Source: Clostridia bacterium | GTDB taxonomy: Bacteria > Bacillota > Clostridia > DUPQ01 | Length of the DNA: 5,237 nt | Direction of reading: 5' to 3' | Assembly (NCBI GenBank): GCA_030592355.1 | Contig: JAUVJE010000162.1 | Location: 1 to 5,237, forward strand | Shown: positions 1 through 5,237 of the stretch, piece by piece | How positions within the stretch are numbered: the first letter of the stretch is position 1 | Layout of the letters: the number at the start of each line of letters is the position of its first letter | Position numbers and translations under genes: made by a program | Notes under the pieces: model-generated | What the model saw: the letters and a program-made list of their open reading frames with translations, nothing else | Database searches by the model: none | Told to the model about the DNA's origin: nothing

Positions 1-659
1 ACATTTATTCTACGGCTTACCAGGCTTATCTTACCGGAATGCCCATAATGAGGCCTCTTCCCTTCCTTTATCCGGATGATCCGAATACTGACAAATTCAT
101 TATGGAGTACATGCTGGGCGACAGCCTGCTGGTCACTTGCTATACGGACGACTTATACCTGCCGGAAGGGAAATGGACAGACTGGTTTACAGGAGAGGAA
201 TACAGCGGGCCGCACTCTTGTAAATACATGTCCCCCGAAAGCAGGGGCGGAGCTTTGTTGGCAAAGGCAGGGGCTATAATCCCCACACAGCCGGTCATGA
301 ATTATATTGGTGAAAAGCCGGTTGAAAGCCTTACGCTTGACATCTTCCCCGGCGGTGATTCCTCCTGCACTATTTACAATGACGATGGTATTTCAATGGA
401 TTACCGGAACGGTAAACGAAGTGAAATGCTTGTAAGCTGCAGTGAGAACAAAGAAAATATTCAGATAATAATATCCCAACGCCGCGGCAGTTTTTCCGGC
501 AAGGAGGAAAATTGTTCACTAAATTTAAAAATCCATGCTCCAAAACCCATATCAGCAACAATAAACATGGAAGCTTGTGAATTTAAGTATTTCGACGGTT
601 GTGTAAATATTAGAATTCCCAACACCACCGAAGGCAATGCAGTAGTAATCTTTTACTAA
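1..659 (+). CDS. Glycoside hydrolase family 31, C-terminal part (5' truncated)
   Basis: Open reading frame entering from the left edge (first full codon at base 3) and ending in TAA at 657-659; the Met at 39 is internal, because the frame is open upstream and family sequence continues there (YSTAYQAYLTGMPIMRPL). The reading matches the end of the GH31 catalytic barrel: a G-x-P-I-M-R-P-L stretch, then Y-P-D-D and a Y-M-L-G-D-S-L-L-V strand. Next comes the beta-sandwich with Y-L-P-E-G-K-W-T-D-W-F-T-G (about 140-190) and A-G-A-I-I-P (about 268-285). The remainder resembles the DUF5110-type distal beta domain (L-T-L-D-I-F-P-G-G, then Y-N-D-D-G). GH31 enzymes hydrolyse alpha-glycosides such as alpha-glucosides or alpha-xylosides with retention. 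The nucleophile and acid/base lie before the window, so substrate and signal peptide cannot be judged. It converges on the ATP-grasp gene. Family assignment is strong, specificity open. Confidence 0.93.
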   Translation, partial: IYSTAYQAYLTGMPIMRPLPFLYPDDPNTDKFIMEYMLGDSLLVTCYTDDLYLPEGKWTDWFTGEEYSGPHSCKYMSPESRGGALLAKAGAIIPTQPVMNYIGEKPVESLTLDIFPGGDSSCTIYNDDGISMDYRNGKRSEMLVSCSENKENIQIIISQRRGSFSGKEENCSLNLKIHAPKPISATINMEACEFKYFDGCVNIRIPNTTEGNAVVIFY

Positions 660-696
660 ATCAACCGACTGACCCCGGGCTGATTAGCTGATTACT
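644..696 (+). terminator. Weak interrupted inverted repeat between convergent genes, doubtful terminator
   Basis: The two convergent stop codons are separated by 32 bases (660-691). A perfect 7-base inverted repeat, AGTAATC at 644-650 and GATTACT at 690-696, spans the gap. Inside it is a 5-base pair AATCA (659-663) / TGATT (681-685), and a CCCGGG palindrome sits at 674-679. On the + strand a T-rich stretch follows (about 704-719), but it starts several bases after the stem. On the - strand no T run follows. The stem is short, AT-rich and interrupted, so it is at best a poor intrinsic terminator; no better candidate is visible. Confidence 0.2.
679..694. repeat. Perfect 8-base tandem duplication at the end of the ATP-grasp gene
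   Basis: GCTGATTA occurs twice head to tail (679-686 and 687-694). The second copy supplies the TAA stop of the ATP-grasp gene (TTA on the + strand at 692-694), and the first copy contains another TAA in the complement. It looks like a small slippage duplication; no function is evident. Confidence 0.6.
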
Positions 697-1954
697 TAAG
701 GAATTTGTATTTTTCTTTATAGTCGGAGTATTTGACTATCAGGTTATTTTTGTTTTCGTCAAGAACCTGCATTTTATTGAATACTCTGTTGATATTGGTA
801 ATCGTATCATCGAAATCCGCGCCTTCTATTATTATGTATCCGGCTCTGGCCGTGGCATTCTTAATTGGCTCCATAATATCGCCTTTTACGATTATATACC
901 TGACGCCCCTGACGCAATCCATGTTTTCAAGTTCCTCCTTAGGTGTAATGTAAGAAATAGTCCCCGGATTAATGAAAAATAGTTGCGTCGATATAAATGT
1001 GTCATTTAAGGCTATGTTATAATTCAATAATCTTATTGTATCCGCTTCACCCTTTAGGGCATACTCCATTACCATTCCTAAAATGTCTATCCCGCTTATG
1101 ATGGGTATTGTGATATCTTCGTAAGCACCACCGATTCTCATGGCGACCTCATTTACAAGAAGGCCGTCTTCGCCAATTAGATACTGGAAATATAAAGGAC
1201 CTTCAGCGATTCCCATGGTATTTGCGATTTTCTGTGTCAGCCTTACAATTTCGCCGCCGTATTTATTCATATGAAGGGAAGGATAATTATGACATAAGCA
1301 TATCCCGATCCTATTGTCTATTTCCATGGTGACTCGGTCTACAACTGAAAGTATATGTGCTTTCCCGTCATGCACCCATCCGTTGACTGTCACTTCATCA
1401 TTAGGGTAAAAATCTTCAAGGAGAGCCCGGTGTTCATTACTGTATGAAAGCGTTTCGTCTATATGCCGCTTTATTTCAGAAAAATCACATACTTTAAAAA
1501 TCCCCCGCTGGCCCTGGCTGTCCACGGGCTTTAAAACCGCAGGGAAACTGATTCCGGCAATATCCTCTTCCATGAAATCCCTGCTTATGAGTCTGTATCC
1601 CACAGTCGGTATTCCATTCTTTGAAAACACTTCTTTCATCACCCGTTTATTCGTAACGGCAATAGCTGTTTCGGGAGCAATATAAAAAGGAAGTCCGGAT
1701 TCTTTTGCAGCAATTGATGCAGTGAGCACCGGCTGGTCGGTTCCCATTGTAAGGATTGCCTCAGCCCCGCTTATTTTCACAAGTTCTAAGACAGCAGGTG
1801 CGTCAAAGGTGCTTATCCTATGATGCTCATCCGCATATTCCTTACCGGGATTATCTTCAAGATAGTCCACAAGGATTATATAATGGCCTTCGCCCCTGAG
1901 CCGTTTTATCATATTCAGCTGGCAGTGGCCTCCGCCCAAAACAAGAACTTTCAT
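692..1954 (-). CDS. ATP-grasp carboxylate-amine ligase, L-amino-acid ligase-like
   Basis: A 420-residue cytoplasmic protein with no signal peptide or membrane span. Residues 1-95 form the pre-ATP-grasp nucleotide-binding fold, opening V-L-V-L-G-G-G-H with a later V-D-Y-L-E-D-N-P-G-K-E-Y-A-D. The ATP-grasp core runs about 102-300: N-K-R-V-M-K, the ATP lysine and glycine-rich loop F-P-A-V-L-K-P-V-D-S-Q-G-Q-R-G (138-151), L-L-E-D-F (178-182), and the metal/phosphate segment N-E-V-A-M-R-I-G-G (268-276, E269 and R273). The common E-x-N-x-R is E-V-A-M-R here, as in some L-amino-acid ligases. Residues about 318-400 resemble the C-terminal domain of BacD-like ligases (N-P-G, then V-K-G-D and A-R-A-G-Y). 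Such enzymes form an amide through an acyl phosphate. Being last in a sugar operon suggests acylation of an amino sugar, but the substrate is unknown. The ATG is preceded by a good ribosome binding site, 13 bases after the previous stop. Confidence 0.9.
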   Translation of the reverse strand: MKVLVLGGGHCQLNMIKRLRGEGHYIILVDYLEDNPGKEYADEHHRISTFDAPAVLELVKISGAEAILTMGTDQPVLTASIAAKESGLPFYIAPETAIAVTNKRVMKEVFSKNGIPTVGYRLISRDFMEEDIAGISFPAVLKPVDSQGQRGIFKVCDFSEIKRHIDETLSYSNEHRALLEDFYPNDEVTVNGWVHDGKAHILSVVDRVTMEIDNRIGICLCHNYPSLHMNKYGGEIVRLTQKIANTMGIAEGPLYFQYLIGEDGLLVNEVAMRIGGAYEDITIPIISGIDILGMVMEYALKGEADTIRLLNYNIALNDTFISTQLFFINPGTISYITPKEELENMDCVRGVRYIIVKGDIMEPIKNATARAGYIIIEGADFDDTITNINRVFNKMQVLDENKNNLIVKYSDYKEKYKFLK

Positions 1955-1961
1955 CGCGAGA

Positions 1962-1968
1962 TCCCTTT
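1962..1968 (-). promoter_or_regulatory. Ribosome binding site of the ATP-grasp gene, overlapping the upstream stop
   Basis: Read on the - strand, TGAAAGGGATCTCGCGATG joins the two genes. The AAAGGGA element begins inside the TGA stop of the GT2 gene (1968-1970), and its GGG lies 8 bases before the ATG at 1954. This fixes the start and implies that ribosomes finishing the GT2 gene re-initiate here. Confidence 0.7.
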
Positions 1969-2699
1969 CACACTATTGCCCGTATGCCGTATGCCGGTCC
2001 TGTACTTCTAAATCTATTAAATAATCTGCATCTTGAATAATTAAAATATATTTTCGCAAATAATATTGCCAGCTTGACAAGACTGTGCCCGGAACGTCCC
2101 CTCTGTCCATAAGAAACCTCTATATTTCTAATATTTTTAGTATGTCTCAGTATTTCCATAGAAATATAAACAAAGCCGCCGCCCGCTTTCACTACACTAT
2201 CTGCCGTAGTCCTGTTCATGATTCTGAAACTGCACACTTTAACATCCTTTGGTTTCTCTGTCAGCATATTGAATATAGTATCTCTTAGCTTCGAGCCGAG
2301 GCTTCTGACCAATGGCTTTCCCCCCTTGTTCGAGTTTATGGCATAGACGACATCACAACCCCTTTTTATTTCCATGAACAATGCCGGAATGTCCCGGGGA
2401 TCATGTTCAAGATCATCATCCATGATTACGGTATATTCCATTGATGCATTATTCAATCCGCATAAAATTGCACTTTGCTGACCGTAATTGCCATCAAGGG
2501 ATATTCCTATGATTTCAGCCTTCTCAAGTGCAAGCTTTTTTATAATTTCAAAACTACCGTCGGAGCTTGAGTCATCGACAAGAATAATTTCATACTCACC
2601 AAAATCCGAAAGAACTTTTACCAGTTTTTCCACAAGTTCGCCAATGGTTCTTTCCCCGTTGTATACAGGGATTACTATGCTTATTCCGGCGTCATGCAT
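1968..2699 (-). CDS. GT2 family glycosyltransferase, polyprenyl-phosphate sugar synthase-like, no membrane tail
   Basis: A 243-residue GT-A fold transferase. It opens with the GT2 signature I-S-I-V-I-P-V-Y-N-G (6-15), then V-D-D-S-S-S-D-G-S (41-49), N-Y-G-Q-Q-S-A (71-77), the metal-binding D-D-D-L-E-H-D-P (94-101) and S-F-R-I-M-N-R (157-163), and near the end R-G-R-S-G-H-S-L (200-207). This order is that of the DPM1/ArnC/GtrB branch, which moves a sugar from a nucleotide donor to dolichyl or undecaprenyl phosphate at the inner membrane face. Bacterial ArnC/GtrB proteins are usually over 300 residues with two C-terminal spans. This one stops after an amphipathic basic tail (K-I-Y-F-N-Y-S-R-C-R-L-F), so it would be a soluble or peripheral form. 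The sequence is intact with no sign of frameshift. The ATG overlaps the aminotransferase stop by 8 bases and has only a weak GGTGA 3 bases upstream, so translation probably depends on coupling. Sugar unknown. Confidence 0.9.
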   Translation of the reverse strand: MHDAGISIVIPVYNGERTIGELVEKLVKVLSDFGEYEIILVDDSSSDGSFEIIKKLALEKAEIIGISLDGNYGQQSAILCGLNNASMEYTVIMDDDLEHDPRDIPALFMEIKRGCDVVYAINSNKGGKPLVRSLGSKLRDTIFNMLTEKPKDVKVCSFRIMNRTTADSVVKAGGGFVYISMEILRHTKNIRNIEVSYGQRGRSGHSLVKLAILFAKIYFNYSRCRLFNRFRSTGPAYGIRAIV

Positions 2700-3819
2700 T
2701 CTTCACCGCCGCCATTATTATTTCACATACATATTCAACATCACTTAAACTCATATGCATATGCATCGGAAGTCTCAAGAGCCGTTTAGAGACACTTATA
2801 GTAATTGGTAAGTCTGCGACCATGAAACCGAGTTTCTGCCCCATGGGGGATGAGTGAAGGGGTTTATAGTGTATATATGCCTGAATGCCCGACTTTTTGA
2901 GTGTTAATCTAACATGCTCCCTAATAGCAGCCGTTTTAAATACCAAATAAAATACATGAAAATTGTTTGTATTATAATCCGGTACCACAGGCAAATCCGC
3001 AAACTCATTAACATCCGCTGATTTCAGTATCGCATAATAACCATTCCATAGCTCTTCCCGTCCGGATAATATCTCCTCGTCTTTTTCCAATTGTGCATTT
3101 AAAAGGGCTGCCGTCAGACAACTCATTTCAGTTCCCGCTCCAGGCTGCTGCCATGTATATTCATTAACTTCCCCTCGTACAAATGAAGGTTTATTTGTGC
3201 CGTTTGCCAACAGTTCCGGATACAGTTCTATTTTCTCTTGGTCCCTTAGTAATAACGCACCTCCGCCATCGCTCGAAATATTCTTTGTTGAATGAAAGCT
3301 GATTACACCCGCGCTTCCCATTGTCCCCAGATGCTTACCTTTATAGTATCCGCGGTAAGACAGTGCGGCATCTTCAAAAATGCAAATTCCGAGTTTTTCA
3401 GCTACCAGGAACAACTCGTCCATATCCATGGAAACACCGCCGTAGTGAACCGGCATGATGCAGGAGGTTTGCCCTGAAATTTTGTTTTTCACATCATTGA
3501 TATCCAAGACAAGAGTTTTTTCATCGATGTCTGCGAATACCGGTTTCAGACCGGCTCTTAAAATAGCATTTGCGGCAGATGGGAATGTAAATGAAGGCAT
3601 TATTACTTCAGTATTTTGAGGCAGCGCGGCACCCGCGAAAAACAAATCCATTGCGGAGGTCGCCCCGGAAGTAAGCAATATCGAACCGGCACCGGTTGCA
3701 CCGAGCAGATGCCCTATAACATCTTCTTTATAATCCCGCCCGCTTTTAAGACACTTTTCTATATTTTGAAAATCTCTGTCATCATAAAACGGCTTGTTGA
3801 ATTCAATTTTTTTATTCAT
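2692..3819 (-). CDS. rffA: DegT/DnrJ/EryC1/StrS sugar aminotransferase, RffA/WecE type (TDP-4-keto-6-deoxyhexose transaminase)
   Basis: A 375-residue, full-length PLP enzyme. Family blocks in order: L-L-T-S-G-A-T-S-A-M (48-57), E-V-I-M-P-S-F-T-F-P-S-A-A-N-A (71-85), I-M-P-V-H-Y-G-G-V (121-129), the PLP-ring aspartate in F-E-D-A-A (D150), and the Schiff-base lysine in F-H-S-T-K-N (K179). Then come G-T-N-K-P-S-F-V-R-G and Y-T-W (207-223), which with P-L-H-S-S-P-M-G (320-327) are hallmarks of WecE/RffA rather than ArnB. E. coli WecE transfers the amino group of glutamate to TDP-4-keto-6-deoxyglucose, giving TDP-4-amino-4,6-dideoxygalactose. Two active-site positions differ: the Gln/His after E-D-A-A is Leu (L153), and the usual E-G-G after the lysine reads G-G-G (185-187). 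The exact sugar and stereochemistry are therefore uncertain. The ATG overlaps the upstream gene by 8 bases, with AAGGT 8 bases ahead. No TDP-sugar synthesis genes lie in the window. Confidence 0.93.
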   Translation of the reverse strand: MNKKIEFNKPFYDDRDFQNIEKCLKSGRDYKEDVIGHLLGATGAGSILLTSGATSAMDLFFAGAALPQNTEVIMPSFTFPSAANAILRAGLKPVFADIDEKTLVLDINDVKNKISGQTSCIMPVHYGGVSMDMDELFLVAEKLGICIFEDAALSYRGYYKGKHLGTMGSAGVISFHSTKNISSDGGGALLLRDQEKIELYPELLANGTNKPSFVRGEVNEYTWQQPGAGTEMSCLTAALLNAQLEKDEEILSGREELWNGYYAILKSADVNEFADLPVVPDYNTNNFHVFYLVFKTAAIREHVRLTLKKSGIQAYIHYKPLHSSPMGQKLGFMVADLPITISVSKRLLRLPMHMHMSLSDVEYVCEIIMAAVKNA

Positions 3820-5237
3820 ATTTTTTTACCTTGTATATCCGGACCGTCCAATCCCTGTCATTTGCAAATTTTTGGATTCTCATTGCATATGCCGATGTAA
3901 ACTCATAGAGCATTTCACATTCATTGTCCAGGTAAATATTCATGTCATCGTAATAATGAAAAAGATTACCATAGACTACATTCCACACCGGCCGTCTCTT
4001 ATAAATAAAGTCCATTTCCTCAGGGTATATTATATACTCTATTCCCCTGGATTCGATATAGTCTGCAAAACTCATCCCATGATCCGGAAGATAGGCAAGA
4101 TTACGATAATCATAAGCCATGCCGCCTCCATAAGCATACTCAGAATTGAGATTGGCAAGCACGGCTGCATCCACCGGAACCTGTGCCTTGATTTGGACAA
4201 GATACTCATCATAGTCATTGTTTAAATAAGGAATTATTCCAATTATTGAATTTACAATAAGAGCCAGGCAAATTGCCAGCGCTGTTATCCATATCTTTCC
4301 TTTTGCAATCTTTTCCAACATCATAAATACAAGCAAGAATCCGAATGGGAATATGAAAATTACTCCCGGTTGTGAAAACCTGCCGATGATTATGATTGCA
4401 ATATTAACAGCAAACAAAGGAAGCAGAGCCTTTAATAATCTTTTATCCCAAAAAGATGCGAGTAAAGTCGTCACCGCTGCTGTTGCAAAAAGAATCAATT
4501 CGCCCTTAATGAACGGAGTGTAATATGTGACTCCTGTCATATTAAAAAGCTTTTTATAGTAATATAAAATTCCGTCGTACTTAGCAGCCAGGGCGCTCTG
4601 CACACCCAGGCCATCGCCGTATTCCAGGTAGTGGGCAATAAAATTGCCGTCAAATAAGCAACTTAAACCTACGAATAAACCAGCAATCAATCCCGTTGCA
4701 CAAATATATGTGAGCAGGTTTGTGAGTTTTACATTTTCCCGGTTTAATATAAAGTATAAATATAGGGAGCCTGCTGCAGCCGCAATAAGAAAACTGTTGG
4801 GGTGGATACCTGCGAACAGTCCGGTCATTACCGCAGCGGCAATGTCTTTTTTCCAATTCCAATTTTTATTATTATTAAGAATATAACGGATAATGCCAAG
4901 CATACCTGCAAGGATTATGATTTCCTGCCGTGCGAAGTGAGATGCATATATAAATTGTATACACACTGATAGAGCTACAACAGCCCATTGTGCTGTTTTT
5001 TCTTTCGTCAGAATCAGTAACGCTATTTTATAGAACAACACCAGGACGGCAATCGCAGCAATTAGTGATATTAATCTGAATGAAAAAAGCCTATATCCGA
5101 ATAATTTGGAAAACCCCATCTGAATAGTGTGAAAAATTGTTTTAATTGCATGAGGATATCTTGGCATCAAATCAAAGAAAGTTTCCGTAGAATTCAATCC
5201 GCCTTCCATCATTGACCTGGTCAGCCCCGACAACCAC
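3812..5237 (-). CDS. GT-C fold membrane glycosyltransferase, PMT/ArnT-like (5' truncated by window edge)
   Basis: The frame is open to the right edge. A TTG at 5231-5233 could be read as a start, but TGG precedes it in frame and nothing suggests initiation, so the N-terminus lies outside. Numbering from that TTG, 473 residues are visible. About nine hydrophobic spans lie at roughly 50-75, 82-98, 103-118, 131-162 (perhaps two), 171-193, 242-262, 267-284, 289-306 and 313-336, followed by a hydrophilic domain of about 130 residues (345-473). The segment K-L-F-G-Y-R-L-F-S-F-R-L-I-S, then S-H-F-A-R-Q-E (98-104) and G-I-H-P-N-S (142-147), are typical of PMT_2/ArnT-like (GT39/GT83) enzymes, which transfer a sugar from a polyprenyl-phosphate donor to an acceptor outside the membrane. 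The catalytic acidic loop before the first visible span is missing from the window. The tail (Y-I-E-S-R-G-I-E-Y-I-I-Y) resembles C-terminal extracytoplasmic domains of such proteins. The stop overlaps the aminotransferase start. Acceptor and sugar unknown. Confidence 0.85.
   Translation of the reverse strand, partial: WLSGLTRSMMEGGLNSTETFFDLMPRYPHAIKTIFHTIQMGFSKLFGYRLFSFRLISLIAAIAVLVLFYKIALLILTKEKTAQWAVVALSVCIQFIYASHFARQEIIILAGMLGIIRYILNNNKNWNWKKDIAAAVMTGLFAGIHPNSFLIAAAAGSLYLYFILNRENVKLTNLLTYICATGLIAGLFVGLSCLFDGNFIAHYLEYGDGLGVQSALAAKYDGILYYYKKLFNMTGVTYYTPFIKGELILFATAAVTTLLASFWDKRLLKALLPLFAVNIAIIIIGRFSQPGVIFIFPFGFLLVFMMLEKIAKGKIWITALAICLALIVNSIIGIIPYLNNDYDEYLVQIKAQVPVDAAVLANLNSEYAYGGGMAYDYRNLAYLPDHGMSFADYIESRGIEYIIYPEEMDFIYKRRPVWNVVYGNLFHYYDDMNIYLDNECEMLYEFTSAYAMRIQKFANDRDWTVRIYKVKKYE
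3828..3832 (-). promoter_or_regulatory. Ribosome binding site of the aminotransferase gene, inside the GT-C gene
   Basis: On the - strand the end of the GT-C gene reads CAAGGTAAAAAAATATG. AAGGT lies 8 bases before the aminotransferase ATG at 3819, separated by a run of seven A. A second run of seven A (3807-3813) follows the ATG. The element supports this start over any later Met and leaves the initiation region AT-rich and unstructured. Confidence 0.65.

Noticed and set aside
1968..2040. Possible frameshift removing the membrane tail of the GT2 protein
   Set aside because: The end reads as coherent basic coding sequence up to TGA, and the next gene's ribosome binding site sits right at the stop, leaving no room for a lost tail.
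2488..2748. 86-codon + strand frame
   Set aside because: Antisense to the N-terminal half of the GT2 gene, whose motifs are unmistakable; Ser/Ile-rich low-complexity reading with no family resemblance.
2752..2766. CATATG-type repeat encoding Met-His-Met-His-Met in the aminotransferase
   Set aside because: It falls in a variable stretch after the conserved R-L-L-R-L-P of the family; likely chance codon repetition and not a metal site or regulatory element.
3794..4225. 143-codon open frame on the + strand rich in Ile, His and Cys
   Set aside because: It lies wholly opposite the GT-C gene and aminotransferase start, has no ribosome binding site or recognisable domain, and its hydrophobic look comes from being antisense to a real coding frame.
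4650..4862. 70-codon - strand frame inside the GT-C gene
   Set aside because: Alternate frame of a gene with continuous membrane-protein reading; Cys/Arg-rich composition typical of an off-frame translation.
5231..5233. TTG as the start of the GT-C gene
   Set aside because: The frame stays open to the window edge, no ribosome binding site can be seen in the four remaining bases, and GT-C enzymes need an N-terminal span and acidic loop before the first visible span, so the start is outside.
1..5237. CRISPR arrays, insertion sequences, tRNA/rRNA genes, riboswitches, phage attachment sites
   Set aside because: No regularly spaced repeats, transposase motifs or structured RNA signatures were seen, and almost no non-coding space exists to hold them.

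Overview
The window looks like a Clostridia-type (low to moderate GC Firmicutes) chromosomal fragment. This is inferred from AT-leaning codon use, purine-rich ribosome binding sites, tightly packed genes and the gene families present. No rRNA, tRNA or other taxonomic marker is present, so the placement is tentative. Nearly every base is coding, and the only real intergenic gap is about 32 bases.

Layout: bases 1-659 on the + strand are the 3' end of a glycoside hydrolase family 31 gene (alpha-glucosidase/alpha-xylosidase superfamily), whose catalytic part lies before the window. It converges on a four-gene block on the - strand filling 692-5237. In transcription order (right to left) the block holds: (1) a multi-membrane-span GT-C glycosyltransferase of the PMT/ArnT kind, 5' end cut by the window edge; (2) a PLP-dependent sugar aminotransferase of the RffA/WecE family; (3) a short GT2 glycosyltransferase of the polyprenyl-phosphate sugar synthase kind, without the usual C-terminal membrane spans; (4) an ATP-grasp ligase resembling L-amino-acid ligases. 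The first two junctions overlap by 8 bases each. The third has a 13-base gap in which the ribosome binding site overlaps the preceding stop, so the block is almost certainly one translationally coupled operon.

Working model (inference): the aminotransferase makes a 4-amino-4,6-dideoxy nucleotide sugar, the ATP-grasp enzyme puts an acyl or aminoacyl group on that amine (or on another amine of the pathway), the GT2 enzyme moves the sugar to a polyprenyl phosphate, and the GT-C enzyme uses the lipid-linked sugar outside the membrane to decorate a cell-surface polymer or protein. The logic parallels the Arn (aminoarabinose) pathway, ArnB-ArnC-ArnT, with an ATP-grasp ligase in the N-acylation slot held by the ArnA formyltransferase. 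The acceptor, the sugar and the acyl group cannot be read from this window. The GH31 gene is convergent and probably unrelated in regulation.
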